From Pseudomonas sp. TH15 (GTDB lineage: Bacteria; Pseudomonadota; Gammaproteobacteria; Pseudomonadales; Pseudomonadaceae): DNA of 64,000 nucleotides. Below, one piece after another: positions 19,276 to 28,841 of the stretch. The stretch lies in NCBI RefSeq assembly GCF_016651105.1, contig NZ_JAEKEL010000001.1, positions 588,001-652,000 of the forward strand, read 5' to 3'. The position numbers and the translations under genes are program-made. The notes under the pieces are model-generated. The model searched no databases. It saw only the letters and a list, made by a program, of their open reading frames with translations, and had not been told where the DNA came from. How positions within the stretch are numbered: the first letter of the stretch is position 1; each line of letters begins with the position of its first letter.

Positions 19276-19892
19276 TGGCCAGTCCATCGCGTCCTAAAAA
19301 ACCTGTTCACAACGTCCATAACGGCGTAAATCAACTGCGCATCATCGGCGGTGAATGGGGCAGCCGAAAGCTGAGCTTCCCCGATGCGCCGGGCCTGCGC
19401 CCGACGCCGGACCGGGTGCGTGAAACCCTGTTCAACTGGCTCGCACCGTATGTCGCCGGGGCCAAGGTGCTGGATCCGTTTGCCGGCAGCGGCGCACTGT
19501 TCCTCGAAGCGCTGTCCCGTGGCGCGGCCATGGGCCAGGCGCTGGACGCCAGCAACATCGCGGTCTCCAGCATCAAGGAACACTTGGGCACGCTGCGCTG
19601 CACCACCGGCCAGGTCCAGACCGCCGACGCCTTGCGCTACCTGGAAACCCAGACAGCAACCGCCTACGACGTGGTGTTCCTCGACCCGCCGTTCAACCAG
19701 AACCTGTTACCCGGTGTTTGCGCACTACTCGAAGAGCGTCAATGGCTGGCCGACGAGGCCTGGGTCTACACCGAAAGCGAAAATGCGCCGTCGTCGCTGG
19801 GTTTGCCGGGCAACTGGCGCCTGCACCGCGAGCAGAAATCCGGGCGGGTTTACTACGCGTTGTGGCAGCGTACAGCAGAGATTGCTGGTTAA
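19275..19892 (+). CDS. rsmD: 16S rRNA (guanine-966-N2)-methyltransferase
   Basis: A 205-residue SAM-dependent methyltransferase that modifies G966 of 16S rRNA in the 30S head. It has the SAM loop DPFAGSG at residues 67-73 and the catalytic DPPF at 137-140 in VVFLDPPFNQN. It follows the two M16 genes with a TAATG overlap, the usual Pseudomonas arrangement, although the functions look unrelated. Confidence 0.94.
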   Translation: MASPSRPKKPVHNVHNGVNQLRIIGGEWGSRKLSFPDAPGLRPTPDRVRETLFNWLAPYVAGAKVLDPFAGSGALFLEALSRGAAMGQALDASNIAVSSIKEHLGTLRCTTGQVQTADALRYLETQTATAYDVVFLDPPFNQNLLPGVCALLEERQWLADEAWVYTESENAPSSLGLPGNWRLHREQKSGRVYYALWQRTAEIAG

Positions 19893-19948
19893 TCGACTAG
19901 CCTGAAACAAGGTGCGCACCGGTTGCGCACCGCTGCATCGAGAATAAT

Positions 19949-20947
19949 GTGTCCCATCCGCCAGAACGCTTCACCCCGGCCTTCGGCTTTGGCAACCCGC
20001 ACTTGCAAACCTTGTGGGGGCCGCTGTGGCGAAAAACCACCCATATTGATCGCGAGCGCGAACGGCTTTGGCTCGAAGACGGCGACTTCCTCGACCTCGA
20101 CTGGCACGGCCCGCACACCGCCAACGCACCGCTGGTGCTGGTGTTGCACGGGCTGACCGGTTCGTCGAACTCGCCTTACGTGGCTGGCCTGCAAAAAGTG
20201 CTGGGCGATCAGGGTTGGGCCAGTGTTGCGCTGAACTGGCGCGGTTGCTCGGGCGAGCCAAATCTGTTGCCGCGAAGCTACCATTCCGGCGCCAGTGAAG
20301 ACCTGGCCGAAACCATCAAGCACCTGAAAGCCAAACGACCGCTCGCGCCGCTGTATGCCGTCGGCTATTCCCTGGGCGGCAATGTGTTGCTCAAGCACTT
20401 GGGCGAGACCGGCAGCGACAGCGGCGTACTCGGCGCTGTGGCGGTGTCAGTGCCGTTTCGCCTTGATCAGTGCGCCGACCGCATTGGGCAGGGTTTTTCC
20501 AAGGTCTATCAAGCGCATTTCATGCGCGAGATGGTGGCCTACATCAAGAACAAGCAACGCCAGTTCCAGCATGACGGACGCCACGATGGCTTGGCCGAAT
20601 TGGCCGCGCTAGGCTCGCTGGAAAACATGCGCACGTTCTGGGATTTCGATGGCCGGGTCACCGCGCCGCTGAATGGTTTCGCGGACGCCGAGGATTACTA
20701 TCGCCGCGCCTCTAGTCGCTATTTCCTCGGTGAAATCCGCACACCAACCCTGATCATCCAGGCTGCTGACGACCCGTTCGTGTTTCCTCACAGCCTGCCC
20801 GAAGCCAGTGAGTTGTCTGCCTGCACCCAATTCGAGTTGCAAGCCAAGGGTGGGCATGTCGGCTTCGTCGACGGTACGTTCAGGCAACCGGGTTACTACC
20901 TTGAGCGGCGCATTCCCCAATGGCTGACCGCTGCGGGTCGCGAATAA
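19949..20947 (+). CDS. YheT-type alpha/beta hydrolase
   Basis: A 332-residue alpha/beta hydrolase of the YheT/ABHD1-3 group. It begins with the family segment FGFGNPHLQTLWGPLWR and has the oxyanion region VLHGLTGSSNSPY, the nucleophile elbow GYSLGGN (S141) and a C-terminal GGHVGFVDG with the catalytic His. The natural substrate is not known; members act on lipid or acyl esters. It is followed after four bases by an AraC-type regulator, so the two may be cotranscribed. Confidence 0.9.
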   Translation: MSHPPERFTPAFGFGNPHLQTLWGPLWRKTTHIDRERERLWLEDGDFLDLDWHGPHTANAPLVLVLHGLTGSSNSPYVAGLQKVLGDQGWASVALNWRGCSGEPNLLPRSYHSGASEDLAETIKHLKAKRPLAPLYAVGYSLGGNVLLKHLGETGSDSGVLGAVAVSVPFRLDQCADRIGQGFSKVYQAHFMREMVAYIKNKQRQFQHDGRHDGLAELAALGSLENMRTFWDFDGRVTAPLNGFADAEDYYRRASSRYFLGEIRTPTLIIQAADDPFVFPHSLPEASELSACTQFELQAKGGHVGFVDGTFRQPGYYLERRIPQWLTAAGRE

Positions 20948-20951
20948 CGCC

Positions 20952-21785
20952 ATGGATAACGATCAGGGCGAGTCGATTCGGTTCTGGCAAACGGCACCGC
21001 TGGCCGGGGTCGAACTGTTATCCGCGCGCTACATCGAACACCGCTTCGCACCCCATGTGCATGACGGCTATGTCATCGGCATGATCATGGCTGGCGCCCA
21101 GCGCTATCGTTATCGCGGCGCTGAGCATCTGGCGGGCAGTGGCACTCTCGTTTTGATCAACCCGGATGAATTGCACACCGGCCATAAAGGCGCCGAGGAC
21201 GGTTGGTTGTACCGAGCGTTTTATCCCGACAGTGGGCAGATTCTCTCGCTGCTGGCCGAGCTGGAATTGCCAACCAGTGAATTGCCGGCATTCGGCGCCA
21301 CGCTGTATCGCGATCCGGATCTGGTGAAGGGTTTCTGCCAGTTGCATCGTCTGCTGGAGAGCCCGTCCACAGCATTGCAACAGCAGACGGTCTGGCGGGA
21401 AATGATGCTGTCGCTGCTGCAACGCCATGCCGCCGTGTCGATTGCCGGCAAACCTGGCAAGGAACACCGGGCGGTGACGCAGGCCAAAGACTTGCTGCAT
21501 TCGCAATTGGCAGCACCGCCGTCACTGGAAGAACTGGCCACAGCAGTGAACCTGTCGCCCTTCCACTTTGCCCGAGTGTTCCGCCGCGCCACCGGCATGC
21601 CGCCGCACACCTGGCTGATGCAGCAACGTATTGCTCGAGCGCGGGCCTTGTTACAGGACGGCTGCCTGCCGCTGGAAGTCGCGACGCGATTGGGGTTTGC
21701 CGACCAGAGTCATCTGAGCCGGCAGTTCAAGCAGGTTTACGGGGTTGGGCCGGGGGCGTATCGCAGTGCCCGCCTTAAAAGCTAA
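20952..21785 (+). CDS. AraC family transcriptional regulator
   Basis: A 277-residue regulator with an N-terminal cupin sensor domain (FAPHVHDGYVIGMIMAGAQR) and a C-terminal pair of helix-turn-helix motifs (SLEELATAVNLSPFHFARVF, then VATRLGFADQSHLSRQFKQV). The type often controls adjacent efflux or metabolic genes, but only the upstream hydrolase is nearby on this strand. Ligand and targets are unknown. Confidence 0.9.
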   Translation: MDNDQGESIRFWQTAPLAGVELLSARYIEHRFAPHVHDGYVIGMIMAGAQRYRYRGAEHLAGSGTLVLINPDELHTGHKGAEDGWLYRAFYPDSGQILSLLAELELPTSELPAFGATLYRDPDLVKGFCQLHRLLESPSTALQQQTVWREMMLSLLQRHAAVSIAGKPGKEHRAVTQAKDLLHSQLAAPPSLEELATAVNLSPFHFARVFRRATGMPPHTWLMQQRIARARALLQDGCLPLEVATRLGFADQSHLSRQFKQVYGVGPGAYRSARLKS

Positions 21786-21857
21786 AGATCGCAGCCTGCG
21801 GCAGCGCCTACATGGAATGCATTCCAATGTAGGCGCTGCCGCAGACTGCGATCTTTT
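21786..21857. repeat. Long near-perfect palindrome between convergent genes
   Basis: AGATCGCAG..CTGCGGCAGCGCCTACAT at the left is matched by its reverse complement on the right around a short centre (GGAATGCATTCC), giving arms of about 30 bases. It begins immediately after the AraC regulator and ends five bases before the end of sseA, so it probably terminates both. A single half of the same family follows coaD at 27917. Confidence 0.85.
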
Positions 21858-21861
21858 GATC

Positions 21862-22716
21862 TTATTCGCCGGTCGCAACGCCCCGCGCCGGTTCATTGAT
21901 CCACTCACTCCACGACCCGGCATACAACGACGCCAACGGATAACCCGCCAGGCACAACGCAAACAGGTTGTGGCAGGCCGTCACGCCGGAACCGCAATAC
22001 GCCACCAATTCCGTCGGCGAGCGATCACCGAGTTTCGCGGCAAAGCGCTGCTTGAGCTGATCGGCCGGCAGGAAACGCCCGTCGCTGCCCAGATTGTCAG
22101 TGAACGCCGCGCATTGCGCGCCGGGGATGTGCCCGGCAATCGGGTCGATCGGCTCCACTTCGCCTTTGAAGCGCGGCAAGCCGCGGGCGTCGAGCAGGGT
22201 CAGCGCAGGATGGCCGAGACGTTGCTGAAGTTGATCGGCACTAAGCAACAATGAAGCATCCGGCGTACCGCTGAAGGTTCCACGCAAAACCGAAGGCGCA
22301 TCGAGACTCAATGGCAGACCGGCCGCGTGCCAGGCTTTGAGCCCGCCATCGAGGATGAACACGCCGTCACGCTTGCCCAGCCAGGCCAGTAACCACCAGG
22401 CCCGAGCCGCGTAGGCACCGGGACCGTCGTCGTACAGAACCACTTCGCTGTCAGGGCTGATGCCCCAGGCTTGCAGGCGTTCGATCAAATCTTCGGGTTC
22501 AGGCAGCGGATGGCGCCCGGTGACGCCTTTGATGACCGTCCCGCTGAGATCACGCTCCAGATCGGCAAAGCTCGACCCGGCGATATGCCCTTCGGCATAA
22601 CTGCGCTGACCGTAGTCAGGGTCTTCGAGGGCAAAACGACAATCCAGAATCACCAGCCCCGGCTGCTCCTTCTTCAGGTCCAACGCTTGCGGGCTGATCA
22701 GTTGCGCAATGGGCAT
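21862..22716 (-). CDS. sseA: 3-mercaptopyruvate sulfurtransferase (rhodanese family)
   Basis: A 284-residue two-domain rhodanese that transfers sulfur from 3-mercaptopyruvate or thiosulfate to thiophilic acceptors. The N-terminal inactive domain begins near VILDCRFALEDPDYG. The C-terminal domain carries the persulfide-forming Cys C241 in CGSGVTAC; the CGSGVT loop favours mercaptopyruvate over thiosulfate. It lies 15 bases after the TetR-type regulator laoR on the same strand, so read-through from laoR is possible. Confidence 0.92.
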   Translation of the reverse strand: MPIAQLISPQALDLKKEQPGLVILDCRFALEDPDYGQRSYAEGHIAGSSFADLERDLSGTVIKGVTGRHPLPEPEDLIERLQAWGISPDSEVVLYDDGPGAYAARAWWLLAWLGKRDGVFILDGGLKAWHAAGLPLSLDAPSVLRGTFSGTPDASLLLSADQLQQRLGHPALTLLDARGLPRFKGEVEPIDPIAGHIPGAQCAAFTDNLGSDGRFLPADQLKQRFAAKLGDRSPTELVAYCGSGVTACHNLFALCLAGYPLASLYAGSWSEWINEPARGVATGE

Positions 22717-22731
22717 AACGGGCTCCTGTGA

Positions 22732-23421
22732 TTAACTCGGTATTTGATCCTGCGGCCCTTCTTCCAGGGCTTGGGCCAGCGGCACGTAAAACTCTTCGAA
22801 CAGGGCATTCACCTCTTCGCGAGACTGATCGGTGACAAACCCGGCTTCCAGCACCAACACCTGATACACCCCACGCTTGATCGCTTGCTCGCTCAAGTGG
22901 TTGGAGTTTTCCCGCGTGGTGCACAAAAAACGCACCCAGGACGTAAGAATGATCCAGGCATTGATGGTCAGGGATTCGATCTGCACCCGGTCCATGTTCA
23001 GGATGCCAGCCTCGACGAACCCTTTGTAAATGGCCGTGCCCTGAATCACGCAGCGCTGGGAAAAGCGCCGGTAACGGGCGGCCAGGTCCGGATCGCTTTC
23101 GAGCAGATGTTCGAGGTCACGGTGCAAAAACCGGTAGCGCCACATCGCCGCCAGCAGCTCCTTGAGGTAGTAACGCTTGTCCTCAACCGTAGCGGCGCGA
23201 CCTTGGGGCGGGCGCAGGAAGCTGTCCACAAGGCTTTCGTACTCACTGAACAACACGGCGATGATCGCCTGCTTGTTGGGGAAGTGGTAGTACAGGTTGC
23301 CCGGGGAAATTTCCATATGGGCAGCAATGTGGTTGGTGCTGATGCTGCGCTCGCCCTGCTGATTGAACAGCTCCAGGCTGTTCTGCACGATGCGCTCGCT
23401 GGTTTTGATCCGTGGGGCCAT
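22732..23421 (-). CDS. laoR: TetR-type regulator of long-chain alcohol oxidation (LaoR-like)
   Basis: A 229-residue TetR-family repressor with helix-turn-helix SISTNHIAAHMEISPGNLYY near residues 26-45 and a ligand domain behind it. In P. aeruginosa the homologue divergent from the lao genes is LaoR, which represses laoCBA. Here it is divergent from an aldehyde dehydrogenase, a Tat protein and a GMC oxidoreductase in the same order. The shared intergenic region has a 10-bp inverted repeat overlapping a promoter. The name rests on synteny plus family. Confidence 0.82.
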   Translation of the reverse strand: MAPRIKTSERIVQNSLELFNQQGERSISTNHIAAHMEISPGNLYYHFPNKQAIIAVLFSEYESLVDSFLRPPQGRAATVEDKRYYLKELLAAMWRYRFLHRDLEHLLESDPDLAARYRRFSQRCVIQGTAIYKGFVEAGILNMDRVQIESLTINAWIILTSWVRFLCTTRENSNHLSEQAIKRGVYQVLVLEAGFVTDQSREEVNALFEEFYVPLAQALEEGPQDQIPS

Positions 23422-23507
23422 GGCTTGAGCTTTAATTCAGAGTGCGGTGACGGGCATCTTACGACCTATCCGGGAGTGGATAAAACAAAGCTGCGCCAGG
23501 ATGTCAT

Positions 23508-23537
23508 TTGACTTTCTAGAGCATAGACTCTAAAAAG
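23508..23537 (+). promoter_or_regulatory. Probable laoC promoter with overlapping LaoR operator
   Basis: TTGACT (23508-23513), a 17-base spacer and TAAAAA (23531-23536) resemble a sigma-70 promoter pointing at laoC. Overlapping it is an inverted repeat CTTTCTAGAG (23512-23521) / CTCTAAAAAG (23528-23537), nine of ten bases symmetric, spaced by six. This is the size and place expected for a TetR-family operator. Confidence 0.65.
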
Positions 23538-23567
23538 TTCCTCATTACAATAAATCCGGAGCCGACC

Positions 23568-24998
23568 ATGAGTGCCGACATCGCCTACCTGCAGAACCTA
23601 CAGCAGCCTTTGGACGAACTCCAAACACTGTTTGATGCGCAACGGGCCGCTTACGCCGCCAACCCGATGCCGCCCGCCGCCCAACGCCAGCAATGGCTCA
23701 AGGCTTTGCGGGATCTGCTGAGCGATGAACGTCAGGCCTTGATCGACGCCATCAGCCAGGATTTCAGCCACCGCAGCGCCGATGAAACCCTGCTCGCCGA
23801 GCTGATGCCGAGCCTGCACGGCATTCATTACGCCAGCCAACACCTCAAGGGCTGGATGAAACCGTCGCGGCGCAAGGTCGGCATCGCTTTTCAACCCGCT
23901 TCAGCCAAAGTCGTTTATCAGCCGCTCGGCGTTGTCGGTGTGATCGTGCCGTGGAACTACCCGCTGTATCTGGCCATCGGCCCTCTGGTGGGTGCGTTGT
24001 CGGCGGGTAATCGGGTGATGCTCAAACTCAGCGAGTCCACGCCGGCTACGGGTTTACTGCTCAAGGAGTTGCTCGGCCGGGTGTTTCCACAAGACCTGGT
24101 CTGCGTGGTGCTGGGCGAGGCTGATATCGGTGTCGCGTTCTCCCGACTGCGTTTTGATCACTTGCTGTTTACCGGCGCCACCAGCATCGGCAAACACGTC
24201 ATGCGCGCAGCGGCCGAGAACCTGACCCCGGTGACACTCGAACTGGGTGGCAAGTCCCCGGCCATCGTCTCTCGCGACGTGCCACTCAAGGACGCTGCCG
24301 AACGCATCGCTTTCGGTAAAACCCTCAACGCAGGGCAAACCTGCGTGGCGCCGGACTACGTGCTGGTGCCCGAGGATCGTGTCGGATCTTTCGTCGAAGC
24401 CTATCGCCAAGCGGTTCGCGGGTTTTATCCGACCCTGGTCGACAACCCGGATTACACCGCCATCATCAATGACCGACAGCTGGCGCGGCTTAACGGCTAC
24501 CTCAGCGACGCCACCAGCAAGGGCGCGCTGTTGATTCCGCTGTTCGACCAGGGCCAGGGCCGACGCATGGGCCACAGCCTGTTACTCAATGTCAGCGACG
24601 ACATGACGGTAATGCAGGACGAAATCTTCGGCCCGGTGCTGCCTATCGTGCCGTACACCGACCTGAATCAGGCATTTGCCTACATCAATCAACGGCCTCG
24701 TCCGCTGGCGCTGTACTACTTCGGCTACGACAAGCGCGAGCAGAATCGCGTGCTTCACGAAACCCATTCCGGCGGCGTGTGCCTGAACGACACGCTGCTG
24801 CACGTCGCCCAGGACGACATGCCGTTCGGTGGCATCGGCGCCTCGGGCATGGGCCATTACCACGGTCACGAAGGTTTCCTGACCTTCAGCAAGGCCAAGG
24901 GTGTGCTGATCAAACAGCGGTTCAACGCGGCGAAGTTGATTTATCCGCCGTATGGCAAAGCTATTCAGAAACTGATTCAGAAGCTATTTATCCGCTAA
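23568..24998 (+). CDS. laoC: Aldehyde dehydrogenase (LaoC-like; coniferyl aldehyde dehydrogenase family)
   Basis: A 476-residue NAD(P)-dependent aldehyde dehydrogenase. Catalytic C259 is in LNAGQTCVAPDYV and the general base E225 is in VTLELGGKSP. The Rossmann motif is FTGATSIGK, near residues 201-209. By sequence it falls in the coniferyl/long-chain aldehyde dehydrogenase type. By position it is LaoC, which oxidises the aldehyde made by LaoA from long-chain alcohols. The C-terminus (KAIQKLIQKLFIR) is an amphipathic helix that could touch the membrane. First gene of the laoC-laoB-laoA series. Confidence 0.88.
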   Translation: MSADIAYLQNLQQPLDELQTLFDAQRAAYAANPMPPAAQRQQWLKALRDLLSDERQALIDAISQDFSHRSADETLLAELMPSLHGIHYASQHLKGWMKPSRRKVGIAFQPASAKVVYQPLGVVGVIVPWNYPLYLAIGPLVGALSAGNRVMLKLSESTPATGLLLKELLGRVFPQDLVCVVLGEADIGVAFSRLRFDHLLFTGATSIGKHVMRAAAENLTPVTLELGGKSPAIVSRDVPLKDAAERIAFGKTLNAGQTCVAPDYVLVPEDRVGSFVEAYRQAVRGFYPTLVDNPDYTAIINDRQLARLNGYLSDATSKGALLIPLFDQGQGRRMGHSLLLNVSDDMTVMQDEIFGPVLPIVPYTDLNQAFAYINQRPRPLALYYFGYDKREQNRVLHETHSGGVCLNDTLLHVAQDDMPFGGIGASGMGHYHGHEGFLTFSKAKGVLIKQRFNAAKLIYPPYGKAIQKLIQKLFIR

Positions 24999-25026
24999 TA
25001 ACCCTCACCGCCGGGTAATAACAATA

Positions 25027-25572
25027 ATGAGCCCAAGCCTGTCCGATACACCCGCGCTGTCACGGCGTGGCCTGCTGAAGTTCAGCCTGGGCGCCAGCGC
25101 CTTTCTCGCCACCGCCGGGCTGGGGGCCAGCCTCAGTGGTTGCTCGTCGAGCATTCCGGCCAGCGGTTTTGCGATTTTGCGCAGCGGCGACCTGTTGTTT
25201 TTGCGAGCGCTGATCCCGGTGATGCTCGACGGCGCAGTGGCCTCAGTGAACATGCCGACGGCGGTCGACGGCACCCTGAAAAACCTGGATAGCGGCCTCA
25301 ATCACCTGTCACCGGAAATGCTCAAACTGACTCAACAGCTGTTCGATGTGCTCGGGATGGCCGTGACTCGTGGACCGCTGACCGGGATCTGGGGCAGTTG
25401 GGAAAACGCCAGTGGCGATGAGATTCGGCATTTCCTTGATCGTTGGCAGAACAGTTCGTTGAGCCTGTTGCGCATGGGGCATAGCTCGTTGCTGCAACTG
25501 GTGATGATGGCGTGGTACAGCCGGAAGGAGTCCTGGGCGCATTGCGGGTATCCGGGGCCACCGACCGTTTGA
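25027..25572 (+). CDS. laoB: LaoB-like protein with Tat-type leader
   Basis: A 181-residue small protein between the aldehyde dehydrogenase and the GMC oxidoreductase. The N-terminus has a twin-arginine motif SRRGLLKFSLGASAF followed by a hydrophobic stretch ending in GCSSS, so it may be exported folded, possibly as a lipoprotein (Cys in LSGCSS). No cofactor site is visible. It resembles the small Tat-leader subunits that escort GMC-type dehydrogenases across the membrane. The P. aeruginosa gene in this place is laoB, needed for long-chain alcohol oxidation. Confidence 0.8.
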   Translation: MSPSLSDTPALSRRGLLKFSLGASAFLATAGLGASLSGCSSSIPASGFAILRSGDLLFLRALIPVMLDGAVASVNMPTAVDGTLKNLDSGLNHLSPEMLKLTQQLFDVLGMAVTRGPLTGIWGSWENASGDEIRHFLDRWQNSSLSLLRMGHSSLLQLVMMAWYSRKESWAHCGYPGPPTV

Positions 25573-25580
25573 GACCGAGG

Positions 25581-25681
25581 CGACCCCTTCGCGGGCAAGC
25601 CTCGCTCCCACAGGGTTTGTGGCGGAGCGCCCATTTGTAAACGACTCAAACCCTGTGGGAGCGTGGCTTGCCCGCGAAGGC
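25581..25681. repeat. REP pair within the lao gene cluster
   Basis: Two inverted copies of the CCTTCGCGGGCAAGCCTCGC type lie between laoB and laoA. They could lower transcription into laoA or stabilise the upstream mRNA. Confidence 0.85.
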
Positions 25682-25728
25682 GCCAGCCGCCTCACGACTG
25701 AATCCAAAATAAAAAGAGAATTCTGAAC

Positions 25729-27324
25729 ATGCCCGTACCCGATCCGTTCCGCGAAGGCCTGGCCCGTGGCTGGAAAACCTACAACGGCGCGCAATTGACC
25801 CAGGACCTGACCCTGGAAGCCGACGTGGCAATCATCGGCAGCGGTGCCGGTGGAGGCACCACCGCCGAAATCCTCAGCGCCGCTGGCTACAAGGTGTTGC
25901 TGATCGAAGAAGGCCCGCTCAAGACCAGCAGCGACTTCAAGATGCTCGAAGACCAGGCCTACGCCAGCCTCTATCAGGAAGGCATCGGTCGCATGAGCAA
26001 GGATGGCGCGATCACCATCTTGCAAGGCCGGGCGGTGGGCGGCACCACGCTGATCAACTGGACCTCAAGCTTCCGCACGCCGGACCCGACCCTCGAACAC
26101 TGGGCCAAGGAGCACAACGTCAAAGGCCACAGCCCGACCGAGATGGCGCCGTGGTTCGAAAAAATGGAACAACGCCTGGGCGTCGCGCCGTGGATGATTC
26201 CGCCCAACGCCAACAACGACGTGATCCGCAAAGGCTGCGAGCAACTCGGCTATAGCTGGCACGTGATCCCGCGCAATGTGCGCGGCTGCTGGAACCTCGG
26301 CTACTGCGGCATGGGCTGCCCGACCAACGCCAAGCAATCAATGATGGTGACGACCATTCCGGCGACCCTGGAAAAGGGCGGCGAACTGCTCTACCTGGCC
26401 CGTGCCGAGAAACTGTCGATCAAGGATGGCAAGGTCACCGGCCTCAATTGCGTGGCCATGGACGATCGCTGCGTCGCACCGACCGGACGCACCATCACGG
26501 TCAAGGCCCGGCACTACGTGCTGGCCGGCGGCGGGATCAACAGCCCGGCGTTGCTGCTGCGTTCCGACGCACCCGACCCGCACAAACGGCTGGGCACCCG
26601 GACGTTCCTGCATTTGGTCAACATGTCCGCCGGGCTGTTCGACGAGGTGATCAACCCGTTCTACGGTGCGCCGCAGTCGATCTATTCCGACCATTTCCAA
26701 TGGCAGGACGGCACCACCGGCAAAATGTCCTACAAGCTCGAAGTACCGCCGCTGCAACCGGCCCTGGCGGCGACTCTGCTGGGCGGCTTTGGCAAAGAAA
26801 ACTCACAACACATGGAAAACCTGCCCCACACCCACGCCATGCTGGCGTTGCTGCGCGACGGCTTCCACCCGGACAGTCCCGGGGGCAGCGTCGAGTTGCG
26901 CGGCGATGGCACGCCGGTCCTCGACTACCAGGTTTCACCCTACGCCTGGGACGGCTTGCGCCGTGCGTTCCATAGCATGGCCGAGATCCAGTTCGCCGGT
27001 GGCGCCAAAGCGGTGATGCCGATGCACGCCGATGCGCGCTACGTGAAAACCCTCGCCGAGGCCCGATCCTTGATCGATGGCCTGAGCCTTGAGCTGTACC
27101 GCACACGCCTGGGCAGTGCTCACGTGATGGGCGGTTGTGCGATGGGCGAAGACCCGAAAAACGCAGTGACCGACAGCCTTGGCCGCCATCATCAGATCAG
27201 CAATCTGTCTATCCATGACGGATCGCTATTCCCCACCAGCATTGGCGCAAACCCACAATTGTCGGTCTACGGGCTGACGGCGCAACTGGCGACTTCCCTG
27301 GCCGAACGCCTGAAAAACCCATGA
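25729..27324 (+). CDS. laoA: GMC-type alcohol dehydrogenase (LaoA-like)
   Basis: A 531-residue flavoprotein of the glucose-methanol-choline family. The FAD-binding motif is VAIIGSGAGGGTTAEILS near residues 33-50, with GRAVGGTTLINW as the second GMC signature. A Cys-rich segment reads CWNLGYCGMGC, and the C-terminal active-site region has SAHVMGGCAMGEDP and GANPQLSVYG. It has no own signal peptide, consistent with export or membrane attachment through the Tat partner laoB. LaoA oxidises long-chain alcohols such as dodecanol in P. aeruginosa; substrate range here is inferred. Confidence 0.87.
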   Translation: MPVPDPFREGLARGWKTYNGAQLTQDLTLEADVAIIGSGAGGGTTAEILSAAGYKVLLIEEGPLKTSSDFKMLEDQAYASLYQEGIGRMSKDGAITILQGRAVGGTTLINWTSSFRTPDPTLEHWAKEHNVKGHSPTEMAPWFEKMEQRLGVAPWMIPPNANNDVIRKGCEQLGYSWHVIPRNVRGCWNLGYCGMGCPTNAKQSMMVTTIPATLEKGGELLYLARAEKLSIKDGKVTGLNCVAMDDRCVAPTGRTITVKARHYVLAGGGINSPALLLRSDAPDPHKRLGTRTFLHLVNMSAGLFDEVINPFYGAPQSIYSDHFQWQDGTTGKMSYKLEVPPLQPALAATLLGGFGKENSQHMENLPHTHAMLALLRDGFHPDSPGGSVELRGDGTPVLDYQVSPYAWDGLRRAFHSMAEIQFAGGAKAVMPMHADARYVKTLAEARSLIDGLSLELYRTRLGSAHVMGGCAMGEDPKNAVTDSLGRHHQISNLSIHDGSLFPTSIGANPQLSVYGLTAQLATSLAERLKNP

Positions 27325-27352
27325 AAAACCGGAATTCTCCTATCGTCTATAG

Positions 27353-27916
<564 letters not shown>

Positions 27917-27919
<3 letters not shown>

Positions 27920-27946
27920 GAGCTGCCGAAGGCTGCGATCTTTTGC
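27917..27946. repeat. Single half-copy of the 21786-type palindrome
   Basis: GTAGGAGCTGCCGAAGGCTG with GCGATCTTTT after it matches one arm of the repeat found at 21786-21857. It starts at the coaD stop codon. No second arm is present here. Confidence 0.6.
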
Positions 27947-27952
27947 CCTTGA

Positions 27953-28294
<342 letters not shown>

Positions 28295-28326
28295 GCCAGA
28301 TGTTTCTGTGGCGTCTTTGCGGTCCT

Positions 28327-28423
28327 CTTCGCGAGCTAGCCCGCTCCCACATGGGATCTGCTGTGCTCAGACCCACTGATTAACAACACAGATCAACTGT
28401 GGGAGCGGGCTTGCTCGCGAAGG
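28327..28423. repeat. REP pair
   Basis: Inverted copies of the TTCGCGAGCNAGCCCGCTCCCAC core lie between the ferredoxin and the convergent small-protein gene. Confidence 0.85.
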
Positions 28424-28457
28424 CGTCATCAGCCATACCGAAGATGTCACCGAGACT

Positions 28458-28787
28458 TCACTCGCGCTCCTCAAACCCATCCCCGGTACACCCCAGGCAC
28501 CGCACAAACGCGGCTTTCGCCGGATCAACCACCAGCGCCTGCCCCGCATCGCCAACACCGCCACCCAACGCGGTAAACGGCAACGACACCACAAACACAC
28601 CCGCACCGATCACTGTCGCCACCACCAATAAAGGTCGGGCAATCAGCAAGTCGCCGATCATGGCGTAGGCCGGTGGGTTCTGGATGGCGTAACGCGGGTC
28701 GCCGCTGCCGCCGCTGCTCTCAGCCGCCAGCGCCGGCAGACCGGCACTCAGCAGCAAAACAACGACAAAGGTTCGAAACGAATTCAT
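28458..28787 (-). CDS. Small exported/membrane protein, uncharacterised
   Basis: A 109-residue protein with a signal peptide ([18 protein letters not shown], cleavage after ALA near residue 22), a Gly/Ser-rich stretch, and one membrane helix ([20 protein letters not shown]) near residues 52-71. A C-terminal CLGC motif could bind metal or form a disulfide. Homologues next to mutM are common in Pseudomonas; no function is established. Confidence 0.75.
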   Translation of the reverse strand: MNSFRTFVVVLLLSAGLPALAAESSGGSGDPRYAIQNPPAYAMIGDLLIARPLLVVATVIGAGVFVVSLPFTALGGGVGDAGQALVVDPAKAAFVRCLGCTGDGFEERE

Positions 28788-28841
28788 GGCACGGTCCTTC
28801 GGCTAGGCAGTGAGAACACTGACTATAGACCGTAGGACGTA

